Below are positions 24,099 to 36,611 of a stretch of 64,000 nt of DNA, piece after piece. Made by a program: the position numbers and the translations under genes. The notes below the pieces were generated by a model. That model had not been told where the DNA came from, did no database searches, and saw only the letters and a list, made by a program, of their open reading frames with translations. Within the stretch, counting starts at the first letter, position 1, and each line of letters begins with the position of its first letter. Source of the stretch: Hydnum rufescens UP504 (taxonomy: Eukaryota; Basidiomycota; Agaricomycetes; Cantharellales; Hydnaceae); contig MU128919.1 of the NCBI GenBank assembly GCA_014904985.1, positions 408,204 through 472,203 on the forward strand. The letters are read 5' to 3'.

Positions 24099-25298
24099 AT
24101 GGTATGACCATAAACGCCCTCCTAATGCTTAAGTGCTTATGACGATCCCATTTTCTTCTGTTGAATTTAGCCTCAGGTTATCACCCCTTGATATTTCTTT
24201 ATTCCAACTTCTTCTCATACGTTACATCTAGAACGAGTACATCGAAGAGGCCATTAAGCGTCATGGACGAAGATTAGACCACGAGGAACGAAAGTAAGAT
24301 CAGAGGAATCATCTCATCGAACTCGGATTGACGCCTCAATTTCAGACGGAAACGGACCGCTCGAGAGGCTCACAAAGCTTCAGCGGTTGCGCAGAAACTT
24401 GTCGGCATAAAGGCTAAAATATTACATGCCAAGCGACATGCTCAAAAGGTTCAGCTTAAAAAGACTTTGAAAGCTCATGACGAGCGGAACGTCAAGCAGG
24501 CCGACACGTCGGCGATACCAGAGGGTGCTCTCCCGACATATCTTCTGGATCGTGAAGGTCAACAAGATGCGAAGGCCTTGTCCACCGCCGTCAAGCAGAA
24601 ACGAAAGGAAAAGGCCGCAAAGTATGCCGTGCCCCTGCCAAAAGTCCGCGGTATTGCGGAAGATGAAATGTTCAAGGTGTTGAAGACGGGCAAATCCAAG
24701 TCGAAAAGCTGGAAGCGTATGGTCACCAAAGCCACTTTCGTTGGAGAAGGTTTCACCCGAAAACCCGTGAAGATGGAACGCTTCGTTCGGCCTATGGCCC
24801 TCCGTTACAAGAGAGCGAATGTCACCCATCGTAAGTCACCATCTCATCTCATCGCCTGCGCCCCAATTCCCTATATAACGCTCCATCTCCAGCCGATTTG
24901 AAGGCAACTTTCCAATTACCCATCATTGGTGTTAAAAAGAACCCCCAATCCCCGATGTATACACAGCTTGGCGTCATGACAAAAGGAACAGTGATAGAGG
25001 TCAACGTCTCCGAGTTGGGATTGGTCACCACGGGTGGAAAGGCTGTATGGGTGGGTGCATTTCCTCCATTGGCCATCGCTTCCTCAGCATTCATCCGGTC
25101 TTGCCTTTTCTCATCCAGGGGAAATTTGCCCAGGTCACGAATAATCCCGTAAGTAACAACTGGAAGCCGTGAGGTGCTTCATTCTCATGTCTTTCAAAAG
25201 GAAAACGACGGTTGCATCAATGCGGTTCTTCGTGAGTCCAATTATGGTCAATCTGATCTGTACGACACATTCTCACTCGAATTTCCTCAGTCGTGTAA
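24099..25298 (+). CDS. NSA2: Ribosome biogenesis factor NSA2
   Basis: Nucleolar pre-60S assembly factor of the eS8/NSA2 family. My spliced model has eight coding exons: 24099-24101 (ATG), 24171-24176 (CCTCAG), 24232-24293, 24346-24830, 24893-25050, 25119-25148, 25201-25231 and 25291-25298. This gives 260 residues, close to the roughly 261 usual for the family. It starts [20 protein letters not shown], contains [40 protein letters not shown] and [20 protein letters not shown], and ends GCINAVLLV. The three-base start exon and six-base second exon are inferred because the conserved MPQ is absent from the genomic sequence directly upstream of NEYIEE. Confidence 0.93.
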
Positions 25299-25441
25299 AC
25301 TATGTACAACAATATTCCCTGACCGAGAGAGTTCTAGGATATAAACCATGCACATGAATTATAATGTCAATTCTCGAACCGAAATCCTTCGTGGTTTCAC
25401 AAGCTTGGCGAATAATGATAATCAATGGCCAAAATCGATGC

Positions 25442-28400
25442 CTACGCATTGTCTCTTTGTACCTCCTTCAGTTGTTGGATGTAGACCTCCAATAAGGCCT
25501 TCATCACCTGTTCGACAGGGGTTGTGGCATATTCGTGAATCCAAGCGGGAAGTGAGTCCCGAATGCTTATGTTCGTCCATTGCTTGAACGTCTCCAGGTC
25601 AGGCGACGCAGCCCCGAGTTGATGTAATTTTGGGGTCTCGATGTTTTGTGAATTGCAGTGGTATGTTAGACCTTGGATACCGACGTTGACCGGAGATGTG
25701 CTAGGTGTCATCGATGGGTTTGTTGTGACAGGAGAGGCAGGCTCATTGCCCTTCGCAAGATAGCCCAGGCCTTCGACTGCTGGCTGAACACCTATTTCTG
25801 GGATGAGCTCCGATTTAACTGGGGGGATCGACCCTGGGCGCTTCTCCAATCGTCGAACTTCCGACAAAGCTTTCTCAACCGCGTCCTTGAAGGCATTCTG
25901 CATCGCGATGAGCTGTTCATATTTGTGGAAATCGAGGGCAATGTAAAGGGTCTGCAAGCCAGCTTTTGTTTTGGGCCGGGGAAACGTGCTCCGAAAGTCA
26001 TAGTCAAGACGCTTGACCTCCGTATGCTCTGTACTTTGCATCGATATGTTCATTTCGGGCATTGTAAACACTTTGGCGCCTGGATAATAGTCGAGCCACT
26101 TGTCCGCAGCCGGCATGTCTCCACCCCGGACCTCGAAAGATTGCAGGGCGAGATTGAGATCGCGGAAGGGAACGTGCTCTTGCGATCGCACATTTCGGAG
26201 AAGATCGGCTTGGACCTCGACCACCTCAAACTGAGTCATCCGAGTGTCCGCTTGATTGAATATCGCAAGACGAATTTGCATGACTTTCAGATTCATGTGT
26301 TGGATGATAAGGAAGTCTGCCCGATCCGTTTCTCTGAATTTACCCCGTGAGGATCCCAGCATCGCGCTCGCCATACTGGACAAGGGATTTGGCCTTTTCA
26401 ACGTTTGTGTCGCTCGATATGCCTGGGATTCGCGAGCTGCACCCTCCTTCTGACTCCGTATCAGTGTGGACACTTTCCCCCCCACAAGAATCAACTCAGA
26501 GACGGTCATTATTCGTGCACCGGCTCGGATCATACCCCCTTCTACGGCGAAATGTAACTTAACCTGTCGGTCACCGGGAGTTGCGTCTGTTCGAGTGGGG
26601 GCCCAATCATCGTGGACAGTGGCTTCCATAGGATCAGCACTGAACAAACTAGTCACTACGTAATCCTCCAGGTCCACAAAGTGGTGCATACCGAAGCAAT
26701 AATATCCTCTTGCCTTCATACTGAGCTTCCACGTTCAATTCTTCACTTTTTATCGTAAGCTCGAGGACGGTGGAATGTGTGGCGTTCTGAACATCATGGC
26801 GACGCCGGATCGTCTCGAATGTTAGACGTGGTATGGTAAGCCTGCCCGATATCGCCCGCACAGCATGAAGGTCCACATGCTCGCATGAGAATGAGACCTC
26901 AGAGAAAGTATCAGTGAGATGACTGCGAAGTACAATAGGCTGAAGTTCGAGAATGAGCTTGGTGATGGCCTGGCCAAGATCTACCTGGACCTTGAGGGAC
27001 TCAATCTTCACCAGGACACTGGTCGCAAAGCTCTTCTTTCCAGGCACCGGAACGGATAGTAATGGTGGTGCATCGGGAACGCTTGAAGGGGCTGGTTTTG
27101 ACAGTCCCTCGAAGACAGGAATGCGGTCCAACCACACGGCCTTGAAACATAAGATATCTTGGAGACGGCCGAATCGAACACTGGCTTCGATTTGGGTATT
27201 GGCTACGACGGACAGAGTGTTGATCTGATGGTCCATATCTTTCCCGGGACCTGAGAAGGTAATAGCCAGTGTCAGATCGCGAGCACTGGCATTAACGCAG
27301 TCGTCAACGAGGTATCCGTGGCGAAGACTAGCTGTAATACCCTCCACAGAGCATACAAGAGACGTCTCCTGAGCACCCGGAGCAACTCGGAGGAGGAAGC
27401 CACCACTCTTCCAATGTAAGCCAGACGAAACATTCACATCTGGCAAACTTGTAAACTCTAGTTCAGATTGGTCGATACGAAGACTACACGTCATCTCCAT
27501 GGCTCGCATCATGCTTGGGGAAGAGAGAGATGTACTGCTTGAAGTCGTACCGACTGGTGTGCGGATCTGTGGAGTGTTTGGGATCGGCAGTTCCTGAGCG
27601 AGGCGATTCTCAACGTGGCGAGTTATTTCAGTGAGAAAGGGAAGAATGGACGGGCTGATAGTATTTTTACTAGAATGAATGACGGTGTTAAAAATTAATC
27701 GAGAGGGGGTCGATTCGTCAGTAGCAGGGGCTATTTTTCGGGAGGCTGGAGTGGCATGATACTCGAGCCATCCAGTTACCGTGGGCAGCCTGAACATATC
27801 AGTCTCGACAGGTAACCCCTGGGAGAAATCGCGCAATCCTGTGTCAGACACGGTAGCTGGTAGTGTTGTCGAGTTATTTGGCATCTCGTGCAACTCATTG
27901 GGTCCATGAAATCGCACTTCTCCACTCTGGAATTCGAGGGATAAGCGAACGTCTGAGGTAGGAAGCGCCGAGTACGCAGGACTGATCGAAGATGTTGGGC
28001 CGGACTGATCGTCTCCAGGTTCATCTCGAGTCAGGGGGACAAAGCGTTCAAAGTGCTCTTTCCCTTCGCGATAGACATCGATCAAAGAAAATATATAGCT
28101 AGGGAAAGATGGAGCCAGATCCAGCTCGAACCCACTGACGTCCGCACGAATCCACATTCGACGTGAAGTAGCCGATGCCCTCGAGTGAACTTCCGCTGAC
28201 ATGTTCGGATATCGCATCCGATTCAATTTATCATGCGCATCACTTTGAAAATGCTGCGGTAGATTTTGATCAAACCTACCATTATTGTCAGTACGGGGAA
28301 ACGTATCACAACAGTAGATATTCACCGAGGAACGAACTGGAATGCAAGCCCGAACATCCGGGCGTTTCCAGTTTCATCACGTTGCGTGACAAAATCTAAT

Positions 28401-31400
28401 GATTGTACAGTCACAAGAAACGCTGGAGCCTTTTCAGCTTCGAGTGAGGCAAATGTTGAAGGGGCCAGAGCAGTGATAGTGGTTTTTAAACTGAGAGGAA
28501 AGACAATTCCGATGCGCCTTAGAGAGATCGAGATGACTCGATTCCCAAACGGGGACTGCTGTGCTTGCGGCGGATTTGAGCTCTCCATACTTCGCATGAC
28601 ATGCTGTGTCTTCTTTTTCATTTCCTGCAGTTCGAGCACTCGCTGTTCTTTGCGTTGAAGCATTTCCGCCTACGAAGACATTAGATACTGTCTACGACGA
28701 GAGAAAGTAGGGTCCAACCTGAACATAATCAACCAGATTTCCAAGCTCGCCGATGGCAGCTGGCATCATTAGGGCGTGAATCTTGTCAACGCTGACAGTA
28801 AGATGACGCATCTCCTGAAGACCAACCGCTTCTTGCGGCGACTCGTTGTGCACCAGGCAATCCATCACCATATAGGCGGATCTATACTGCTCTCTGTCTG
28901 TGGAGCGAGTCCTCGCCACAGATGTATCGTGCACAAGAGATAATGCAAGATTGCTGACTTCGAGTCGCCACTGCAGCCCGGATGGATTTGTTGATCGGAT
29001 TCTCCCCCGAATTAACGGGGAATCTAGATACTGGATGCATGTCGGCCCCTGTATACCAATGCTGAATCCATCTAGTTTGCCGGAAATATGATAAACAAAC
29101 GGGGTTGATGGGGCTTTGGATGGCGTCTTGCGACGGGTCTGTGTAAAAATATCAACAAGGTCATTGAAGTCCTGGCCAAACTTTTGCTGGACGACAAGGA
29201 TATCGTCCATGTATTGCGGCTTCAACATCAATTTGAACTTGTCAATGGTAATGGTCGCTTGGACAGTGGAATACTGGAGCACTCCGGAAACCCTGAAGGA
29301 AGGCAATTCGAGTTTCACGGAGGAGTCCGCCTCGGTTATCACAGACCCCAAACCGTCCGGTTTCGCAGACAACACGATAATTTGGGCAGGGATTTCCACA
29401 CCGCCTGACATTGTCTGTAAATCGGGAGTCTTTCCAAAGAGCATTATGCGGTACAATGTCCAGGAAAGCCATGTGCCATGCATTATGTGCAGAGAAACAT
29501 TGACGATCCGCACCGAGGCTTGGAGATCGATGTCTTTCGGAAAGAGTGGTGAAGTCTGGGACTGCAACTCTACAGGAGCAGGAACCGATTGATCCATCCC
29601 AGAGAGAAGTCCCTTAAACATTGTATTGTACGCACTGAAACCATACGGTCAGCAAGTGACCTTGTAAATGGTATGGCTACATACGGGAGATATTCTGCAC
29701 TCCATTCTGTGATAAATCGATAGAGTTTTATCGCGCTGCGTGGCACACTGAGCTTGAGGCCTCCTAGGGAGACTGTGCCTCGAAGTTTACTGCTGTCTAG
29801 AATCATGCATGCTTCGCCCCCCAGTGCACTCAGAGAAGCCAACTTTGCTCGTTCCGGGCCGAGGACCGATAGCTCTTCTGTTGCGTTCGCCTGTAGTGTG
29901 AGTTCTCGGCTTCCTGCTTGAACTGAGAGGCTAAAGGGCGTCCCCGTCATGGAAGAATCGGGATCCAACCCCGAAAATACTATCCCTGTAGTACTAACGC
30001 GCAAACCTGTTGCCCTCATACCGAAATTTAGCAGTTGTGCAGAGGCGAGAGCTTCGGCTTCGTCCACTTCAAGGAAAATCTCCACAACAAGAGACCGAGG
30101 TCTCGAGGACACCATGTGAAGGTCCGTGTTGGGGGCCGGCCGATCACTCTTCAGACGCAACAAGGTCCGTAAGAAAGACAGCGAGGAAGGTAAGATGTTC
30201 CACCGTGCTTGCGTGATCGAGCATGAGGCAATAATATGTACAGTTCGGGATCTCTGATCAACAGTTCCGACTGGGGTTGATGTCCTGCTTGTGTTGGATC
30301 CCAACAAAGGGCGTAGGCCTTCGCGTACATGGATCCGCACGGATCCGACTTGAAGCTCCGTCCTGGGAACGAGAGGATCCCCTAGGCTAAATTTCAACTT
30401 GTGAGTTTGCAATGACACCAAGAAAGGTGGAGACTGAGGGTATTGATCGGTCGGCGACGGCGTGGTGGTGTCATCAGGGAATAGCAGCCTTAACACGGAA
30501 AGGTTCGTGACATTTTCGAGATCAATGTCGACAACGTCATGGTCGAAACGTTCCTTCAGTAAGCGAACTACTTCCGAATAGAGATTCGTGCTTGTCGGCT
30601 GATCCATTGACAAGGAAATCTCTCGCAGGTCATGGGGTTCAATCCGTCGAATGCAGCCCCGGAGCATTGCGATCATAGCCATTGATGGATCCGACCGCAA
30701 GGCTTTGGGACGTCCTGAATTCACCATAAATGAAACTTGTGCCCGTGAGAAGGGATCCGGAACTGCCGCCTTGGGATACTGTAACAGCTTCACTATGAGG
30801 AGACGGCGAGCCTGCGCAGCCTGCTCTTTATGAGCCTTCATTTCCATCAAGATCGCGGAGGCGCACAACATGTAAGCGGAAGATATTCCGAGCACAACAC
30901 TAGGCGAGACATCCGTAATAGTGCACTCGATGTCTCCCAGGACAGGAGACACCGAGATCCCTAATGGCTTCAGGTTAATATTGATGGAGCTAGAATCGAC
31001 TGTGATGTGGCCAGAGGGGACGGAGGTAGATTGATGTGGTAATGCTGTGCGGAGGAGGACATCCATCTTCCGAAAAGCAGCGTGAAGTTGGACAAGGCCA
31101 TTTGATAATGCGTGACCAGCACAAGACCCTCGGGCAATCTGGACAGCAGCAAGACACAGCGCAGTTGGACTTGATAGTCTTGAAGCAGTCCGTGGGTCCT
31201 CGTCAACCGATCCACTGTCTTTAACCATTTGCCAACTGGATAGGCGCCATAAATGGAGCCGTGCATCGATCACATACATCCTAGGTATGGGGATCTTGCT
31301 ACCGGGTCCTGAATCCATATACGCGATGAGAATCTGGTCCAGGCGTTGGTCCATTGTAATCGCCTGGGGCGCATGAATATTGATAATGTCTACCTTGGTG

Positions 31401-34400
31401 ACAATGGAAACTCACGATGTTGCTTTGGCCGTGCACGATGCGGTTTATGACGTCGTTGATCAACGGGGTCAAGAGAAACTCACACTGACGCCGCGACTGG
31501 AGACGCATGAGGGTGATGTGCAGGTTATCGCGTGCATCGGTCGCTACAATGGCTGGGTCGTACTTTGAGGGACTTGTCATCCCCTTGGTATCGATGTCGT
31601 CGGCGAAAAGCGGTTGAAAAGGCTTGTTTCCTTGATTCTAATTCTGCATATCAGTAAGATTGAGGGGGGGAACGAAGGACACCCGCCCTGACCTCGGGAA
31701 TGAAAGACGAAAGTTGGAAAGGTTCGGCTGAAACCGCTGTTCGGTATCGCCGGAGGATTCGACGATAGGCTGTAGCATATGTGTCATCTTGATAATTTGG
31801 ACGTCAATGGATCCAGGACCCCCCGACCTAGTGACAAGTGGGAGGCAACTTACTCCCGTCATCTTGAACCACAGATTCCTCGGGATCAGATACCGACCCT
31901 AGGCTTGTGTCATCACCACTATCTGACTCGTCACCGCTCGACATATCATCATCTACAAAAGGGTTTATTGGCCGCCCGGGGTCTCCAGGACCACCCTTCC
32001 CCAGAAGTTTTCCCCTGGTCTGACTGGCAACATAGAAAGGGGTAAGGTATTTGCCCGGTTTAGACTTGAACTGTTTCGACTCACGCAAGCTGTTCGTCTC
32101 TGTCCAATAGAGAGATTCCATGGTCGGACGAAGTCGATATCTCTGAAGGTGAAACTTGTGAGGCACCAGATACACTTGAAGATTCCGAGAACGATGCTGA
32201 ATCCGCCTCCTCAGGGTCTGGTGTAGTAATAAAAGGGAGCACTAAAGCATGGTCTCGTTGATATGCTATCGGCTTTCCCATAAGAGAAGGCAAGGTATAA
32301 AAGGGGGGATAACGCTTGACTCACATCCAATGTCAGAAGACTGGCCGCTCTCGTACAGAAAAGGCGCGCGGCGAGTCGGCGCATCTTGTGCTCTCACAAA
32401 TAAATTCTGTCGTAGTGCATCTTCACGCCAACCAGGTGGAGCATCATAGAGATCGAGATGAATATCGAATGTAGCCGCGGCGACCTCTAGCCATTCTTGG
32501 GATAATGGTGGCTGGGAAATATTTGACTGGGCCAACAAACACTGGGCTTTGACTAGGGGAATCACCAGGCTCTTTACGTGTCGGAATTCCTTGCCGGCGA
32601 GGTCATTTGCATCGTAACTAACGCCATTGGGCAAGGCCAGTCGAATGGCAGCGTCATCCATTCGCCACGCTATGTCCAAAGACTTCAGGCGAGTTTTGAG
32701 AAAAGTAACGTCTGGATCGAAAGTGAGGATGAAACCCTCGGAAGGCGAGTTCAGCGGATCGCTAAAGTTGATTCCAAATGCTGTGGAAGCAGATATCAAT
32801 GCTGCCAAGAGAACAGGTGATATATTCCCCTGAAGTGCCCCAAGCTCGATTTCCCAAAGGCAAAGGTAGGTCGCATTTTGAGGTGGATGACCAAACAAGC
32901 GGTTTCCATTGATGTCGATTCCTATGGTGGGGCTCTCATCCAATCTTAGTTTCTGTAGTTTCAAGAAGCCTACCATTTAACGATAGAGACGCCCCCTGGG
33001 GCCGAGGGACGGAATCAAAATTATGCATTGCAGAACAATCGTCGATTGCGGAGAATTGCAGTGGATGGGTATTTAATGTCATCTCTAGCGCTTGCAGTCA
33101 GCGAATATAGTGTAGAAAGATAAAGGGATGAGACAGTACCCATGTAATAATCATGCAGGGAAAGTGCAAGTTGTAGCTCAGGAAGACCCACCCGTACGGC
33201 AGCCCGACAGTCATTGATTTCTTGAGGAAGAAGAATAATTATGTCCTGAATATTCAATAGCAGTGACACCTGGAACATATTGGACTGTAGAATATGGGAT
33301 CAGAATGAGCGTAACCCCACAAGGAATATCAGTCTTACTTTCCCTGGCCTATATTTCAGCTTTATCGGATCGCCGACTTCGTTAATTTCCTTTTTGGTGA
33401 AGTATTCCGCCCGAGTGCTGAAGTTCGTGAAGCCCCCGAAGTAATTATCACGTACGATCATGAAATGTCTGATGGCCCGGCCCATGGCTTTGAAAACAAC
33501 CGAGCGGGCCTTGGAAACATACAGTCAGAATAGAGTATGATTCCACACCTGTTATTCATCACCTTAATTTCACACCTGAAAACATCAACGCAATCGGACC
33601 GTACATCCGCGAAATATGTCAAGGACGAATCTACCCGGATAAGGCCAATATGACCAAGCGATTGTGTACGGGGTGTGCCAAGTACAGAATGGGTATTCCA
33701 GCTTGGATGTGTGAGGGACACGTCCAGACCCGGGGCTTCAATCGCAAAAGGTATGGACGTTGACATAGGCCGATATTTCGTCGATGGAATGCTGACTTCA
33801 GTGTGTAGGCTGGGGCCCGAAAGCGTGAGTAACGCTGAGAACCGTAGGTCAGGAAAGTACAACGGTAAGCCTGATATCTGCTCACAGTTCTGTTGGTCTA
33901 CTAGCGGGAAATCAATGACATTATGGTCATTGACATAAAGGTGGAGATGGATATCCTTAAATGCCACTTTCAAGATATAGGTGATAGGTACGAATCTGTT
34001 GAAATCAGCTGAGGGACCTGTGGACCAGTCCTTGCTAAGGTCGGTGATCAGTGTGACATGGTCACGCAGCAGATGGATTATCGGGCGAGACATGGAGACA
34101 TCAAACATCCACTGGCGATCTGTATTCCATTGCAATGGGGATGGCATCTCGCACAGCACCTGATTATACAGGAAATAAGGCAATGCAGACATGGCCATGA
34201 GGTTAGATTCATTAATCTTAGGATACACCAGCTTACGCGACAGGATTCGGCGGCGAGAAAGCGAGCTTGATTCACACTAGAGAGTACAGAAAGCTGGTCG
34301 ATGTGTACTTGTAGGATGTTATCGTATCCTTGTTCATGTGCCACCATAGACATGACGTAGTTGACTGAGGAGTTGGGACCAATCCTAACATCCAGCCACC

Positions 34401-36232
34401 CAAAGGGTCGCGTGGTGCGCTTAATGGGGCCAAGGTCATCAATAGCGTCGTACCGCCAATTCTAATGATACACTAGCGTCAGCTCTAGATCCACGGAAAG
34501 GCGGTAAGCACTCACTTTTGAGCTCTCCCGGATTGGAACCCTCAGTGTAATTTCTTCCCGAAGTTCTACAAATATTTTGAGAGCCACATGAATACGAGTT
34601 TCCCCGGGCCGTCGGACAGCCGTAGGATGTCGCGTTTGGAAAGTACTTGGAAAAAAGGCGTCCTGCAACGCACGCCTACATTTTCGTCATTAAGGAAATC
34701 TACCAAAAAAAAAATAATATTGACTGACCTCTGTCTATCAGCCCAAGGTCCGTAGTTCACTTGTCCTCCGTGAATGACAATGTCGATGCCCCACTGGGGT
34801 GCGAGGTCGCCATTTCCGACATCCATAGTCTCTAGCCCAGCCATCCCAATGTTTCGAGGGTTCTCTGGGACCTGCCCTGGGGTTAAATGCGGATAAGTTT
34901 GGAACACAATGAAATGTTATCGAATTACCTGCTACATCCGAATAGTAATTAACTTCCAGAATGGGGGTCTCAAGCAATGTCGATAATCTGGCGTATTCGT
35001 GTGAGTGTTCGCGATCATTCACGTCGATCTGGGTATAATATCGAGAGAGACCCTGCCATCGACTGTGGACAGGGGCCGCACCTCTTTTCCGCAGAGTACC
35101 GAACCATCGAGGAGCCAGGTCATGAAAAGTACGAAAGAAAAAGGTGCTAGGCGACACAACGGTAGCAGTTTCCTTACGATGGAACTCGGACAAAAGATCT
35201 CGACCTCGATCGAGCATCGAGCTTTCGTAGTCACGATTTATCTTGGTATAAATTTTTGCATCTTCGAACTTGAAGGCATAGAGCTGTTTGTGAAGGTCGT
35301 AAACTGATCGGGACTGGAGGGCAGCTTAGTAACAGTACAAGACAGAAAAACAAAGATGTTTACAGGCGAAGTCCCAACTGTTCCAGTCGCTAGTTTGAAG
35401 TCGCCAATCAAGATGGTGGGGGTGGAATCATTCCCGACGACAATCGCCCCGCGAATAATGGCAATACCGATGGGCAGGAGGTTTCCCCACTCAAGTGAAG
35501 GTATTTGAGCGACGAGCCCGACCCCAACGGCATTGATAATGGCAAAGCACCTGCTGACAACTTGAAGTACGGATCGTGAGACAGTGGCTTGGGGAGGGTG
35601 CTCATTGGGAGATGGGGAAGTTCCCTTGTCGTCAGGAGTATCGACAGATGCCAAGCCCTTGTTTTGCGCTGGAGAGGGTGGCGACTTCTCATCCAAACCA
35701 GGCATCATTTGCTTTATTATGTCGTCGTAGGCAGGCGTTCGATTGTAGATAAACCACTCGACCCCTTCCGCTGCCACTTTGAACCTGCAGGGAAGCTCTT
35801 TAAACTTATCTAACACCAAGAATTAGCATGAAGTCAAAGGTTTGGGGTCCTAGGTGGCTCACGGTTGACATCTTCCCCCACGAAGTGAATGCGTCCCATG
35901 TCCGTTTCTCCTCTCGTTCTCCAGAACCAATAACGCCAAGTAATGTGGCACTTGACAATTCGGATCGACTGATTCGTAGAATGATAGCGAAACTCTTTGA
36001 CGAACACTCTGCCGGCAAGGAGGGAAAATTGGATGGCATCTGAGATACAATACTGGTATAAGATGGGCGAAATTATATGGCACCATAAATGCATACCAAA
36101 TTCGATCCAGACATTATTCTTCTTCCAATAAAGCCGTCGTACAATGAACCCCAGGATCCATCCTAGTACCCTATTCCAATAAAACAGGAAGAACGAAGCA
36201 ACGATAACAACGACGACGCAAAGGACTATCAA
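25442..36232 (-). CDS. CSF1: CSF1 / BLTP1-type bridge-like lipid transfer protein
   Basis: Very large protein of the Csf1/Tweek/BLTP1 family, long hydrophobic-groove proteins that move lipids between membranes from an ER anchor. The N-terminus is a membrane helix (LCVVVVIVASFFLFYWNRVL) followed by conserved blocks SIQFSLLAGRVFVKEFRYHS, NQSIRIVKCHITWRYWFWR and VAAEGVEWFIYNRTPAYDDI. About 20 exons of mostly beta-strand sequence follow, ending LLEVYIQQLKEVQRDNA and TAG at 25444-25442. The length, roughly 3,000 residues, suits the family. The true start is unresolved: in this frame an upstream ATG (about 36,266) is cut off by TGA just before the helix, so a short 5' exon or a later start is possible. 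It converges on NSA2, with 143 bases between stops. Confidence 0.85.
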
Positions 36233-36611
36233 GAGCCTTCATATGAAGATGGTATGAACGTGCATGTCGCGTTCAAGGTAGCGAGCACAAACCAATTCAC
36301 GGAACTCTGGACAGTTACCGTCGCGTTCAATGACATCCCGACTGGTCGAGACTCGAGACGCGTCGGGGTACTGACGGAAAATGCCGAGCTCTCACGATGG
36401 ACGAACATTGCATCGGCAAGCGAGCCCTACTATCTATTGCAGATTTACTTCCAAGGATTAGGTCGTTCTGACATTGATCAGAGGCAGAAATTAGTTCGGG
36501 AAATATATATAACCCAGTTAGTTTCGCAGATTCTGACCCGCCAGAAGATTATGTGTTCGAAGTACATTTAGCATACAGAATAATGTAATGGGGGCTAGTT
36601 TGGAGGGATCA

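Noticed and set aside
36254..36571. 105-codon plus-strand open frame
   Set aside because: Overlaps the expected CSF1 5' region, has no recognised domain and no flanking exons; probably chance.
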